Virus record (IMG/VR): IMGVR_UViG_3300005338_000001
Coordinates: 1 to 64,000 of that record
Reading direction: 5' to 3' (one strand)
DNA: 64,000 bases
Source of the DNA: a virus
In this document: in pieces, positions 18,065-26,732 of the stretch
Numbering within the stretch: position 1 is the stretch's first letter
How the letters are laid out: every line of letters begins with the position of its first letter
Made by a program: the position numbers and the translations under genes
Notes under the pieces: model-generated
The model's database searches: none
Seen by the model: the letters and a program-made list of their open reading frames with translations, nothing else
Told to the model about the DNA's origin: nothing

Positions 18065-19900
18065 TTACTGTACGTCCGCCGCCGATTCAACGATCTTCGG
18101 CGATTCGGTCGGTGGCAGAATCGGCACTGTCACGCCGTCCGTAGTGACGTGCGGAGTCGGCACGCCGTTCAAGTCCTGCAAAGTCACGTCGTTTCCTTCG
18201 GTCAGATGTTGCGCGACCTGATCGGCAACGTCGGGATGCAGCCCTGCCGATGAAGCGGCGTCATGGAAGTTCGCCAGCGCGGAGTTGTAGCGTGCCAACG
18301 CATCGCTCTTGATAGTCTGCTTCACGGTTTCCTTCGCCTTTGCAATATCAGGTCCGAAGTCAACCCCCATGAATCCAGCAAGCCTGCCAAGACTTTCTGG
18401 CGTCTCAGTTTCGCCAATGATGGAAGCGTAGGCTTTCTCGGGATCAAAGCTCGCGTGCTTTTTAAGCGCGCTGATGGATTCGGCCAGATTGATCGTCTTC
18501 GCGCCTTCCTTGGCCTTTTTTGTAACGTCACTCTCAGTGCTGGGTTGTGCCCATTTCGGCATGAGCTTCGGAGCCTTGGACTTCACCGGCAACGCGACCT
18601 TCCGAGCTTCCGTCGCCTTCGGTGCATCCGAACCCCAAATGGCTGAGGTTGTGTCAGGCTTCGCGATCTCGGTTGCGGGCGCATCCGGCAGCACGATGCC
18701 GCTCTGGTGCGCGTTGTCGTCGGTGCCGTGATTTTCTAGATGGGTTTGGATTTGCTGCCGTTGCGCCTCAATCTCGTTCTGTTTTTCCGAGACGTAATCT
18801 GCCGTGGACTTCCCGGCCTTCTTGGCAGCCGCATCAAAATCGGCGCTCAGGCTGGAGTATTTCTTGTCCAGCTTGTCGAGGTTGGAAAGCTGGGCCTTGA
18901 GTCGCGAGGTCTGCTGCGGAGCCTTGCGGATGTCCTGCGTCTGCTGGCTTCTTGCGTTCGTCAACTCCTGCTGCATAGCCTGATGCGCGAAGCCGTCAAG
19001 CTGTTGCTCAATCTCCTCTGGCGTCATCGAACGCATGGCCTTGATTCGCCCCGCCGAATCTTCGTATCCCGGAAGAATCGGAAGGCTCGGATTGGCGATC
19101 ATCGAAAGGACATCTGTGCGGGCCTTTTTACCGGCAGCGCTCACCCTGCCTTGAATGGCTGGCGTCATGGCAATGCCGCTCACGTCGAGTTCCTTTTGCG
19201 CCTTCTCTGTGGCGGTCATCTGACCCTTCGCATTCCACGCCAAGGCTGAGTTTGGATTGAGGCGAATCTGCTCCTTCTGTTCCGCAACTTTCGCGTCGTG
19301 CTTCATCATCATCATGTTGGATGAGACGAAGTTTCCATTCGCGTCCCTCACGACGTACGGAGCCTTTCGGATCGCGTCGTATCCGAGCACGCTTCCAAAA
19401 TGTTCAAAGTCCTTGATGGATTCCTGCGCATCCTTCAACGCGGTATCAATCGCAGCCTTCCCAGCATTTGTCGCGGCCCCGTACTGATACTTCGTGCGAA
19501 GAAGGTTTACCTTCATGGCGTAGTCCGGATCGTCCGCACGTAGGTGCAGAAGTTCGATCCCGATGTTCGGGACATCAATTTCCGCCTGCCGTTCCTTGGC
19601 CCTCGCGACCAGCGCCTTCATGTAATTGGCACGCTCTTTCTCGTAGTCCAAGTCCATCTTCGATCCGTCCAAGAGCGCGCGGTGAGCCGCTATCTTGGTC
19701 CGCACTTCTTCCAGTTCCAGCTTACGCTTTTCAATCGGCTGCTTGGCGGCCTGTTCGGCGGCGATTCGCGCCTCGCGTTGCTGTGCCATCTCGGCAGCCC
19801 GATCCTTGTCCGCTTGATTGATGTCCTGAAAGCGCAACCTTGCCGCAAGTTCTCGCTGCTTTTGCGGATTGGCGGCGTCGGTGCTGTATCGAACTCCCAT
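18065..19900 (-). CDS. Putative internal virion protein, coiled coil
   Basis: 611 residues, almost wholly helical and charged with Ala/Lys/Glu/Gln heptads (residues 20-110 and 300-390), a beta-prone stretch around 180-200, and a disordered Pro/Ala linker near 400-440. No enzyme motif or signal peptide. The size, composition and position (between a peptidoglycan-binding virion protein and the giant polyvalent protein) resemble the three-gene internal core/ejection blocks of podoviruses. Stop and start codons are within ten bases of both neighbours. The assignment is by context. Confidence 0.5.
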   Translation of the reverse strand: MGVRYSTDAANPQKQRELAARLRFQDINQADKDRAAEMAQQREARIAAEQAAKQPIEKRKLELEEVRTKIAAHRALLDGSKMDLDYEKERANYMKALVARAKERQAEIDVPNIGIELLHLRADDPDYAMKVNLLRTKYQYGAATNAGKAAIDTALKDAQESIKDFEHFGSVLGYDAIRKAPYVVRDANGNFVSSNMMMMKHDAKVAEQKEQIRLNPNSALAWNAKGQMTATEKAQKELDVSGIAMTPAIQGRVSAAGKKARTDVLSMIANPSLPILPGYEDSAGRIKAMRSMTPEEIEQQLDGFAHQAMQQELTNARSQQTQDIRKAPQQTSRLKAQLSNLDKLDKKYSSLSADFDAAAKKAGKSTADYVSEKQNEIEAQRQQIQTHLENHGTDDNAHQSGIVLPDAPATEIAKPDTTSAIWGSDAPKATEARKVALPVKSKAPKLMPKWAQPSTESDVTKKAKEGAKTINLAESISALKKHASFDPEKAYASIIGETETPESLGRLAGFMGVDFGPDIAKAKETVKQTIKSDALARYNSALANFHDAASSAGLHPDVADQVAQHLTEGNDVTLQDLNGVPTPHVTTDGVTVPILPPTESPKIVESAADVQ

Positions 19901-19903
19901 AAA

Positions 19904-21322
19904 TTAAGAAGTCGGGATTCCGGTCATGTCTGGAGCCGGATAGCCGGGTGGAAGCGAAACTCGTTCTCCCGTCGCCTTGCGCTCTACTGGCACCGCAGAC
20001 GGCAGCGGCATGTTTGATGTCGGCGGCGCAACTGGCGTCGCCGCTGGCAACGGCATTCCCGTGGCGAATCCTCCGCCTCCGTACTGTGGGGCCGACACAG
20101 TTCTCATGCCGCCTGAAACTCCCGCTCCAACTTCCGCTGCTGTATCGCTCGGCAGCACCCATCCGCCCTTTGGCGGGAATACGCTGCGCAAAATGTCCGC
20201 GCGGGCGGCAGGGTCGTTTTGCGCAGCCTGCCATTTCGCGCCGAGATCGGGACTCGCGCCTGCAAGATGCGCGCCCAACGCCTGATCAAGCGGCCTGCCC
20301 ATCTCAACCAGTGTTCCGTTCGCGGCTGGTGCGGCGTACTGGCCGCTGGCGTTTGTGTAACCTTTGCTCGCATCGTTCGGATCAACCACGTTCCATTGCG
20401 TGACCTCATGGCTTTGTGGAGCGAACAATGAGTCCCAGTCCTTCGTGGGAGTCATCCCCGGCGCTGGAGCGGCGTTCAGATCGCGGTACTTTCCGGGAAT
20501 GTTGTTTCCTTCGGCGTCTTTGTTCGCACCGTCGCGATCCTTTTTTGGAATGGCGCTCTGATCTCCGGGTACGTTTGTCGGCTGCGCAAGGGTGATTCCA
20601 ACGTCCTCTGGAAAGTATCCATGCTTGTCGGCGAATTCCTGACGCGCCTGATCGCGCTGCGAGAAGATCGGTCTTTTGTCGGCATCGCGCCCGGCCTTTT
20701 TGAGTGCGTAGCCCCTTGCGGATTCGGCGCGATCTTGTCGCTTTAGATCGGCATCTATGCGCTTGTCGCCCGCAGATTGAGCAGGCTTGTTCGCAGCGGG
20801 CTGTGGATTTGCAGCAGGTGCAGGAGGATTCGCAGCAGGCGGCGCAACTTCATTTCCAGCATCTGGCACAACCGGCCTTTTGGGCACGGGCATTTCCGAT
20901 TTCAGTTTGTTCCACACCGCATCGGAAACTCCGGGGGGTCGTTCCTTGTCGCGAGCATCGAATGCCGTAAGTGGCTTTGTGATGTCACCGCGCGGCTCAG
21001 AGATAAATGGCGATACGCTCGCGGTCGATGCAGTATTCTGTGCTTGAGCAGGTGCTTTCGGCACCGGTTGCGTTAAGGTTTTAGGGGAATCGGCAGCATC
21101 AATCGGCCCGTCGTGAATTGGCTCGTTTAGCGCCGCGATGGTTTCGCTGTCGAGATCGCCAGTCGCCCTCTGTTGATTTGCACCCCTTGCTTTCTGAAGT
21201 CTGATGATGGCGCTTCTGGTTGCTGCATCGAGCTTCCCGTGAATCGCGCCTGTGTACCATCCATAGGATTTCAGCTTCTCTTGAGCGTCCTTGATGGCTG
21301 CTGTTGATGCTTCTTTCGCCAT
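19904..21322 (-). CDS. Virion protein with peptidoglycan-binding domain
   Basis: 472 residues. The N-terminal 65 residues match the pattern of a PG_binding_1 three-helix domain: DAQEKLKSYGWYTGAIHGKL, then RSAIIRLQKARG and a final ETIAALNE helix. The remainder is low complexity (Pro/Ala-rich, residues 80-190) and disordered-looking, ending in Pro/Ser-rich repeats (MPLPAATPVAPP, MPLPSAVPVE). No hydrolase motif is seen, so it likely tethers the particle or an ejected complex to the cell wall. ATG 21322 is chosen: GGAGG lies eight bases upstream. A longer frame from 21337 is less likely. Confidence 0.6.
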   Translation of the reverse strand: MAKEASTAAIKDAQEKLKSYGWYTGAIHGKLDAATRSAIIRLQKARGANQQRATGDLDSETIAALNEPIHDGPIDAADSPKTLTQPVPKAPAQAQNTASTASVSPFISEPRGDITKPLTAFDARDKERPPGVSDAVWNKLKSEMPVPKRPVVPDAGNEVAPPAANPPAPAANPQPAANKPAQSAGDKRIDADLKRQDRAESARGYALKKAGRDADKRPIFSQRDQARQEFADKHGYFPEDVGITLAQPTNVPGDQSAIPKKDRDGANKDAEGNNIPGKYRDLNAAPAPGMTPTKDWDSLFAPQSHEVTQWNVVDPNDASKGYTNASGQYAAPAANGTLVEMGRPLDQALGAHLAGASPDLGAKWQAAQNDPAARADILRSVFPPKGGWVLPSDTAAEVGAGVSGGMRTVSAPQYGGGGFATGMPLPAATPVAPPTSNMPLPSAVPVERKATGERVSLPPGYPAPDMTGIPTS

Positions 21323-21323
21323 G

Positions 21324-21401
21324 TCAGTATCCTCCAATTATCGGATCGGCCACCGCATCCGCGATGCTGGGAAGCTTGGTTTTTAGTCTGGGTCCGGCCA
21401 T
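21324..21401 (-). CDS. 25-residue micro-ORF duplicating a C-terminal tail
   Basis: Encodes MAGPRLKTKLPSIADAV plus ADPIIGGY. The last 13 residues align with the C-terminus of the preceding gene (NADELNDPTLGGY) at both protein and DNA level with the same spacing, so this is a duplicated gene end. It starts two bases from the upstream stop, has GGAGG eight bases before its ATG, and its own end provides GGAGG for the next gene. It is either a real micro-protein or a translational relay between two virion genes. Confidence 0.5.
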   Translation of the reverse strand: MAGPRLKTKLPSIADAVADPIIGGY

Positions 21402-21402
21402 G

Positions 21403-22404
21403 TCAGTATCCTCCCAGCGTCGGATCGTTCAGTTCATCCGCGTTCAGGATGCGCGGGATTCTCGTATTCGCGGGACGAAAATTGCTGGCCTGCCGACTCA
21501 AGCGGCCCAGTGCTCGGTTCAGCGCCCTGTCGGCCCGCTCGTCATCGGTGCCGCGATACTGCAAGTGCAGCAGTGCGTCCTCCAGAGCCACAAAATTGTC
21601 CACGAAAATGAAGTCGTTATCGAGTTCCGCCTCCACGAAGCGCAACCGCAGCAGGCACGAAGCCGTGTAGGTGTCGGTGTTGTCGGGAGCGACCGGAGCC
21701 TTGTAGCGGCGGTAGTTCGGGTTTTTCTCGCTCGGCTGGTACGCGGCGACCAGATGCTCGTTGGTGGCCGGATTTGGATCGCCTGGGTCAATGGCGTAAA
21801 CCGTGATGACGCCATTGGTATTCGGCTTCACCACCTGAGTGATTTTAGTGAACGCATTCGTCGTCGTGACGCTTCCGGTCGCGGCCAGCAAGTCCACCGC
21901 CTCCCCTGTTCGGATGTTGGTTCCTGTGGTTGTGCGGATCACCCTGCCGTCACCGTCGAGTCCGTAAATCTGAAGGATCGATTCGTAGATTTCCGTCGTC
22001 GGACTGGCGTCAGTGTAGAACTTCAGCAGGCATCCTGCCGCGTTGATGTCGCGCGGTTCACGGATGCAGCAGTAGCCGTCCCCCAAGTCCACGATCTGCC
22101 CCACAACATTCGGGTCCGTGGCCCCAGTCATTGATCCCGGCCCAGCGGGGCTGTACTGGAGCCACGGATCGCGAATCAGCAGCGGGTTGGATGACCGAAG
22201 GATGCCGAGACAGGTCTGGTAGTAGCGAGGAAGCGTGAGGATGCCGCCGTAAATCGGCAAGTCGTCCTGTAACAGTGCGTCCTTGAGCTTCGTGTCGGTG
22301 ATGAGGACTTCGCAGGCGGCGTTAATTTGGTCGGCCACCAGATCCGGATCGAGATGCGACTGCTTACGAAGGATCTTTTGTTTGGCTTGTCCGAGGGTGA
22401 GCAT
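21403..22404 (-). CDS. Putative head-tail adaptor / tail structural protein
   Basis: 333 residues. It opens with a helix typical of small podovirus adaptor proteins (LTLGQAKQKILRKQ, then LVADQINAACEVL), followed by a beta-rich region (LPIYGGILTLPRYYQT, GQIVDLGDGYCCI) and a helical C-terminus with DNFVALEDALLHLQY. It lies in the tail/virion block and is preceded by the best promoter of the late region. It ends in NDPTLGGY, a tail copied in the adjacent micro-ORF. The adaptor assignment rests on pattern and position; a minor virion protein is the alternative. Confidence 0.45.
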   Translation of the reverse strand: MLTLGQAKQKILRKQSHLDPDLVADQINAACEVLITDTKLKDALLQDDLPIYGGILTLPRYYQTCLGILRSSNPLLIRDPWLQYSPAGPGSMTGATDPNVVGQIVDLGDGYCCIREPRDINAAGCLLKFYTDASPTTEIYESILQIYGLDGDGRVIRTTTGTNIRTGEAVDLLAATGSVTTTNAFTKITQVVKPNTNGVITVYAIDPGDPNPATNEHLVAAYQPSEKNPNYRRYKAPVAPDNTDTYTASCLLRLRFVEAELDNDFIFVDNFVALEDALLHLQYRGTDDERADRALNRALGRLSRQASNFRPANTRIPRILNADELNDPTLGGY

Positions 22405-22461
22405 TCGTCGATGAATAATTCATGGCGACGCGCGGGCCGTGTAGCTGCGTACTTGGTGACG

Positions 22462-22490
22462 AGATTACGGAACCGGCGCAGGAGTGTCAA
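22462..22490 (-). promoter_or_regulatory. Sigma70-type promoter for adaptor gene
   Basis: Minus-strand TTGACA (22490-22485), 17-base spacer, TAATCT (22467-22462). The predicted start of transcription is near 22455, leaving a leader of about 50 bases to ATG 22404. It overlaps the 3' end of the upstream glycosyltransferase, so it is an internal promoter of the late operon. Confidence 0.6.
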
Positions 22491-23881
22491 GCGGTCAGTT
22501 TCAGCTTCACGTCCCACGGCCTCGGCTTCCCGAAAAAGCAAACAACCTTCACCTTCTTTTTGTTGAGCGGTTTGTCGTAGTCGAGTCCCTTCAGCCAGTT
22601 GAACCGATAGCTCGTCACCTCTCCGGGATGCAAGTCTTGCCATGTCGCGACGGGCGGCATGTAGGTGTTCCAAAAATCATCGTCGCCAGCGAATTCCTCA
22701 ATGTGCTGTTCTGGATTCTGTGTCCACCGCTCCCAAGCGAGTTGCCGTTCCGTTGGATGCAGAAGCATCATGCCGCACTGTCTCGGCTTGTGATCTGCGA
22801 CTCCTTTTCGGAACTGTTTCAGCACGACCGTCTCGGGATGCGCGAAGTAACCATCCGGAAGTTCCCGAATCGTTGTGTCGAGATCGATGTAAAGGAATGG
22901 GCTGTCTGGAAACACTGTCGGGCGGAACATTTCCATTTTGCTCCACCATCCCGGCCAGCCGTGCAGCAACGGAACCACGTTCAGTTTCGGAAACAGCTTC
23001 GCATCGAAGTCAGTCATCAGTGTGACGTTCGCTTTTCCGATCTGCTTCACCATGCGGTGAACGTGCTCTGGCTTTAAGTCGCCTCCGCTGCGGAGAACCA
23101 GAACGACGTTGCGTTCACCGATCTTACTTTGTTTCTGCGCGAGCGTTTTCTTTGCCGAACCGCGCATGTTGTGCAGCTTCTGTCGCCAATGTGGGATGTC
23201 GCGCTCGCACGCGGCGATCACATCCTCAATGGAACGATGCGGCATGATGCCGGCGAGTCTTGATTCCGGGTTGCTGACAGTGAAGCGCACGCCCTGTGTG
23301 GCAGCCTGTGGCACGAAGTCGGCGAAGAACTTCACTGTCTCATCATGAAGGAATTTGTTCTCTGCGCGCTCCTGCTCAGTGAGGTAGTTTCCGTCAGCGT
23401 AGTCGCCTTTCGCGTGACTCAGATCCACCCCCACCAACGCAATGTCGCGGATGCCGAGCCAGAGGGTGAACTGCAAGGCTGACAGCAGGGAGTTCTTACT
23501 CTCGTAGAAGGTGCTGCGCTCACTCCAGTCCCACACGTTGCCGATCTTTCTCAAGTCGAGGAAGCAGGTGTTAATCAGGTTTACCAGCTTCACGCCTGCC
23601 ACCTCACAGTCACCGATTCCGGCGCGCATGATTTTCGGGAACGGCTCGAAAAACAACGCCTGATTGAAGTTTTCCGGCGTGTCAACGCCATGCCAGTAAT
23701 CCGGCTTCAGGCGCGGGTAGGTATTGTTCACACCGATCACGATCCGTCCAATTCCTCGCAACCTTTCCACTGGTTCGTGCGCGAAGCTCGGGCCGTTACA
23801 CGCGATGATGCCCTGCACGCCAAGATGCGCGTTGTGTAGGTTGAACGGGCGCAGCCGAGATCCGTTGTATCGCCAGAGCAT
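22487..23881 (-). CDS. Two-domain glycosyltransferase-like protein
   Basis: 464 residues, apparently a fusion. Residues 20-230 carry IIACNGPSF (25-33), GVNNTYPRLKPDYW and a SKNSLLSALQFTLWLG helix followed by DIALVGVDLS (146-155), the pattern of GT42/DUF115-type sugar transferases. Residues 255-464 begin a second Rossmann-like module (NVVLVLRSGGD) with FLYIDLDTTI (329-338), a DxD typical of GT-A enzymes. ATG 23881 overlaps the collagen-like gene's stop (TAATG). It sits in the fibre region of the virion operon, so modification of the fibre or of a surface receptor is plausible. Substrates are unknown. Confidence 0.6.
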   Translation of the reverse strand: MLWRYNGSRLRPFNLHNAHLGVQGIIACNGPSFAHEPVERLRGIGRIVIGVNNTYPRLKPDYWHGVDTPENFNQALFFEPFPKIMRAGIGDCEVAGVKLVNLINTCFLDLRKIGNVWDWSERSTFYESKNSLLSALQFTLWLGIRDIALVGVDLSHAKGDYADGNYLTEQERAENKFLHDETVKFFADFVPQAATQGVRFTVSNPESRLAGIMPHRSIEDVIAACERDIPHWRQKLHNMRGSAKKTLAQKQSKIGERNVVLVLRSGGDLKPEHVHRMVKQIGKANVTLMTDFDAKLFPKLNVVPLLHGWPGWWSKMEMFRPTVFPDSPFLYIDLDTTIRELPDGYFAHPETVVLKQFRKGVADHKPRQCGMMLLHPTERQLAWERWTQNPEQHIEEFAGDDDFWNTYMPPVATWQDLHPGEVTSYRFNWLKGLDYDKPLNKKKVKVVCFFGKPRPWDVKLKLTA

Positions 23882-24450
23882 TACGGGCCGTAAACGGTAG
23901 CGGACTGAGATACCCCATCCCAATCAATGTAGAAGATCGTGAATCCTACTCCCGGCGATGAACCGCGCGAACCTTTTGATCCTTTGGAGCCTGTTTTTCC
24001 GGTGTAACCGCTGTAGCCTGAATACCCAGAATAGGCCGATCCTCTTGAACCTCGCGAGCCGCGTGATCCGCGCGATCCGCTGAATCCAGAATACCCTGAG
24101 TAACCAGAACCGGTCGCGCCTTGCTGCCCATCATTACCGTTGCCGGGCACAGGGCCGAGCGGCCATACCTCGTACAGCGGCTTCGGCGCAAGCGGCACGA
24201 TGGGTCCGCCGAGCGGTTTGCTCGGAGGCGGCTGCATCTTCCATGACGGATTGATTCCTCGAACCGCCTCAGCCAGCCCGTCCATCGTGATGGCGGGCGG
24301 GTTCTTGCTCGGCTTCGGATTCGGAGCGCGCTGCATGTCCCTGAGCTTGTCCAGCGCAGATCGCTGATCCAGCTTGTCGAGCGCCTTCTGCGCGTCACGT
24401 GCGTTCTTGCGGATCGCCGCCTTCTCAGGTGTCCATTGAGCGTCTGGCAT
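23881..24450 (-). CDS. Collagen-like fibre protein
   Basis: 189 residues. A helical N-terminal third (KNARDAQKALDKLD) is followed by a Pro-rich linker and about 16 Gly-X-Y triplets between residues 116 and 163 (GYS, GSR, GSK and similar), interrupted once at GSAYSG. Such repeats form collagen triple helices in phage tail fibres and spikes. The last 25 residues are a compact hydrophobic beta cap (GFTIFYIDWDG) that could nucleate trimers. It is coupled to the next gene by TAATG and lies between a tail protein and a glycosyltransferase, fitting a glycosylated fibre, though that is inference. Confidence 0.7.
   Translation of the reverse strand: MPDAQWTPEKAAIRKNARDAQKALDKLDQRSALDKLRDMQRAPNPKPSKNPPAITMDGLAEAVRGINPSWKMQPPPSKPLGGPIVPLAPKPLYEVWPLGPVPGNGNDGQQGATGSGYSGYSGFSGSRGSRGSRGSRGSAYSGYSGYSGYTGKTGSKGSKGSRGSSPGVGFTIFYIDWDGVSQSATVYGP
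23962..24105 (-). repeat. Tandem 9-base repeats encoding Gly-X-Y
   Basis: The DNA behind the collagen-like segment repeats with 9-base period (two or three triplet types, such as GGNTACAGN and CGNGGNTCN on the coding strand). It is a coding repeat, not a CRISPR array, and is prone to length change by slippage. Confidence 0.75.
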
Positions 24451-24453
24451 CGG

Positions 24454-26238
24454 TTAAGGCGGAACGGGTTTCGGATACGCGACGTAGATGATCGTGAATT
24501 TCCACAGCCGATGATTGTAGCGTTCGTGCTTCACCGCCGCCACAATGTAGGTGTCGCCATCGGTCGGCACGACAGGCGGCACGGTAGCTGAAATGGATGG
24601 CGTGTAGTAAATCCACTCAGCCGCACTGGCCGGAATCGCCACGTTAATGGAAGCTGCGGGATGGATGGTGGCGGGAATCGTGAAGGTACGCTCATTCGCG
24701 ATGGCGCGGCCACCACCAGCCTTCGCCAGAATGGCAATCGCGGTAATGGCCTGCGGCGAGAACAGCGTTACCTTCGGAAGCGCTGCAAGGAACGCCGTGT
24801 CTGTCGGATTGGAGGTGTAGCGCTCGAAGAAGGAAGCCGGACATGGCCCTCGGTATCCCTGCTCGATCTGCGCTTCCAGCGCCACGTCTGCCGCAATGGA
24901 GTCCCCGTCTGCCACGTAAGCGTGATACCATGTCAGGTCGCGAAGGCTGTCCGGCCAGCTATACTCGTATGTTCCCAGCGTGTGGATGTCCTTGCTGCCG
25001 TCTTGGTGCAGCATCCAGTCCAAGTCAGCAACATCAGCGGATGAAACGATCCGCACACTCCGCAGCCCGTCCATGCCCATCGGCTTGTACTCGATGGAAA
25101 CGCCATCACCAGCCGCGATCATCTCAGCGGTCAGTAACGCAGCGGTGGCCGGCACGGCTGACTGCGCGACGATCTGTTTCGTGATGCGTACTGCCGTGAA
25201 GGTCTGCTGATCGAGGTCGCTCTCGGGAATCAGCGGCCCATAGACCGGCTCGTAGATGCGGGTCAGCGCAACGATCTGGCCCTTCTCATTCTCGTAACTC
25301 TGATCCAGCAACTTGACGAAGTAGCCGACCGTCATGGTCAGTCCCGAATGCGATCCGGTGGCCGCTTGGCTGAGCGTCAGCGTCGTGGTGCTGTCGATGC
25401 TGACAATCGTGGTGCCTGCCGGGATGTCGGTGCCGGTCACGAGTCCGCCCGCGTACCGGCCTCCGGTGCTCGCGACCGTGAGGCTGGTGGTGCCGTGGGT
25501 GGAGACGCCTGTCAGCGTTGAGGTGAGGCCAAAGGTGCCGGCAGTGAAGCCGATAATCGGGCAGATGTCGGACAGCGGAGTTCCGAATGCCTGTGACGTA
25601 TTGGGGATGCGCCATGTAATTCTTGGCCATGCAGTCAACCCAAATGGCGTTTCGATCCGGTAGCCGAATCCATGCGCTTCCGCAGCGTCGTCCTCGTCGG
25701 ACAAATCCGGGATGTGCTCGAACACGCGCTTCACTCGAACGTAAATCGAATCGATCCTCGGGTCGCCAGTCTGCTCGGTCAACTGGTCCGATTCAATCAG
25801 CGTGGAATCAGGAAATACAGGGTTGCCTTCAACATCCAGTTGCGGATCGGCAGTCCCAAGTGCCAGCGGCCCGTCTCGCAGCCAGTCGTCTCGCCGCATG
25901 ATGTAGGTGCGTTCAATGCGAGGGAATCGCGCGGGTCCGTAAGGCGCGGAAACCTCAAAATTATACGAGTCCTGATCCGTAAGGTCTTTGGTGTAAACCA
26001 ACAGCATCCAGCCCACGCCCACCGAGTCGTCAGGCTTGATCAGCGACAGGATGTGCTCGGGAAACTTGACGGTATCGGGATGAGCCTCGCCGTACTCGGG
26101 CGGCTTCGGCCTGCTCGTGATCGTGTCGGAGTTCAGGTACCGATAAACGAAGAAGTCCGCGAGATTCTTCGTGCCGTATCCCGCCACGTAGCTGACGCCT
26201 GGAATCGGCCATTGCTGTTGCGTCGGAGGTGTCGGCAT
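24454..26238 (-). CDS. Virion/tail structural protein
   Basis: 594 residues from ATG 26238 (frame open to 26373). The protein is beta-rich throughout. Residues about 230-300 form a Thr/Ser/Gly-rich, Ig-like segment (TSLTVASTGGRYAGG, STTTLTLSQAATGS) of the kind common in phage tail and fibre proteins. There is no signal peptide or catalytic motif. It is the second gene of the late operon and precedes the collagen-like fibre protein with three bases between them, so a baseplate or tail-tip part is likely. No named family recognised. Confidence 0.55.
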   Translation of the reverse strand: MPTPPTQQQWPIPGVSYVAGYGTKNLADFFVYRYLNSDTITSRPKPPEYGEAHPDTVKFPEHILSLIKPDDSVGVGWMLLVYTKDLTDQDSYNFEVSAPYGPARFPRIERTYIMRRDDWLRDGPLALGTADPQLDVEGNPVFPDSTLIESDQLTEQTGDPRIDSIYVRVKRVFEHIPDLSDEDDAAEAHGFGYRIETPFGLTAWPRITWRIPNTSQAFGTPLSDICPIIGFTAGTFGLTSTLTGVSTHGTTSLTVASTGGRYAGGLVTGTDIPAGTTIVSIDSTTTLTLSQAATGSHSGLTMTVGYFVKLLDQSYENEKGQIVALTRIYEPVYGPLIPESDLDQQTFTAVRITKQIVAQSAVPATAALLTAEMIAAGDGVSIEYKPMGMDGLRSVRIVSSADVADLDWMLHQDGSKDIHTLGTYEYSWPDSLRDLTWYHAYVADGDSIAADVALEAQIEQGYRGPCPASFFERYTSNPTDTAFLAALPKVTLFSPQAITAIAILAKAGGGRAIANERTFTIPATIHPAASINVAIPASAAEWIYYTPSISATVPPVVPTDGDTYIVAAVKHERYNHRLWKFTIIYVAYPKPVPP

Positions 26239-26270
26239 CGCCGTGCCTGTAGCCGAGATGCAAGGCTGCG

Positions 26271-26477
26271 TCAATCCACGAATTCGCGACGCAGCGCGAC
26301 AGTCGGCTTCACGCGGCCCGGAAACCGAACAGCAATCGACTCCGATGCATCGTTTCGTCTGATGCCCGGCCACTGTTCCTGCACTTCGGAATCGTCAGGG
26401 CGCAGGACTTCGACTTCCGTTCCTGCCGGATACATCACTCCGCCAAGCTTGCCGCCATATTTTGTCCTGAGTGTCAT
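26271..26477 (-). CDS. Small beta-rich protein, first gene of late operon
   Basis: 68 residues from ATG 26477. Sequence is beta-prone (GKLGGVMYPAGTEVEVLR) with an SH3-like look, followed by basic residues. The longer frame to 26540 adds a Cys/Trp-rich stretch that looks non-coding. It has a reasonable promoter 70 bases upstream and heads the leftward virion operon. Confidence 0.55.
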   Translation of the reverse strand: MTLRTKYGGKLGGVMYPAGTEVEVLRPDDSEVQEQWPGIRRNDASESIAVRFPGRVKPTVALRREFVD

Positions 26478-26546
26478 GATGAGGAAATTGGACTGGCGCA
26501 GGAATTGGAGTCCCGTGCACCAGCATGGCCGCAAAGCCACAGCGTC

Positions 26547-26575
26547 CCGTTACCAGATGCGTGCCGCCGCGTCAA
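26547..26575 (-). promoter_or_regulatory. Candidate late-operon promoter
   Basis: Minus-strand TTGACG (26575-26570), 17-base spacer, TAACGG (26552-26547), about 70 bases before ATG 26477. The -35 element lies inside an inverted repeat (26567-26599), so binding there would control it. Confidence 0.4.
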
Positions 26576-26599
26576 CGCCTCAGTTTCAGGTTGACGCGG
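26567..26599. promoter_or_regulatory. Perfect 10-base inverted repeat
   Basis: CCGCGTCAAC at 26567-26576 and its exact complement GTTGACGCGG at 26590-26599, with a 13-base loop. No T-run follows on either strand, so an operator is likelier than an intrinsic terminator. It overlaps the -35 of the candidate late promoter. Confidence 0.4.
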
Positions 26600-26732
26600 T
26601 TGCGGTGGCTGTGCAGAGTTGCGACAGGTGGACCTGCAAGTGGCCATCGGGATAAAATCCGAGACACGGGCAGGCGTTAAGGCTTACGGTGAAACGCCGT
26701 TATTGAGCCGAGCCGCAAGCCGCCTCCCTAAT

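Noticed and set aside
23962-24105. Tandem repeats as a CRISPR array
   Set aside because: The repeats are 9 bases long, without spacers, and encode Gly-X-Y triplets in frame.
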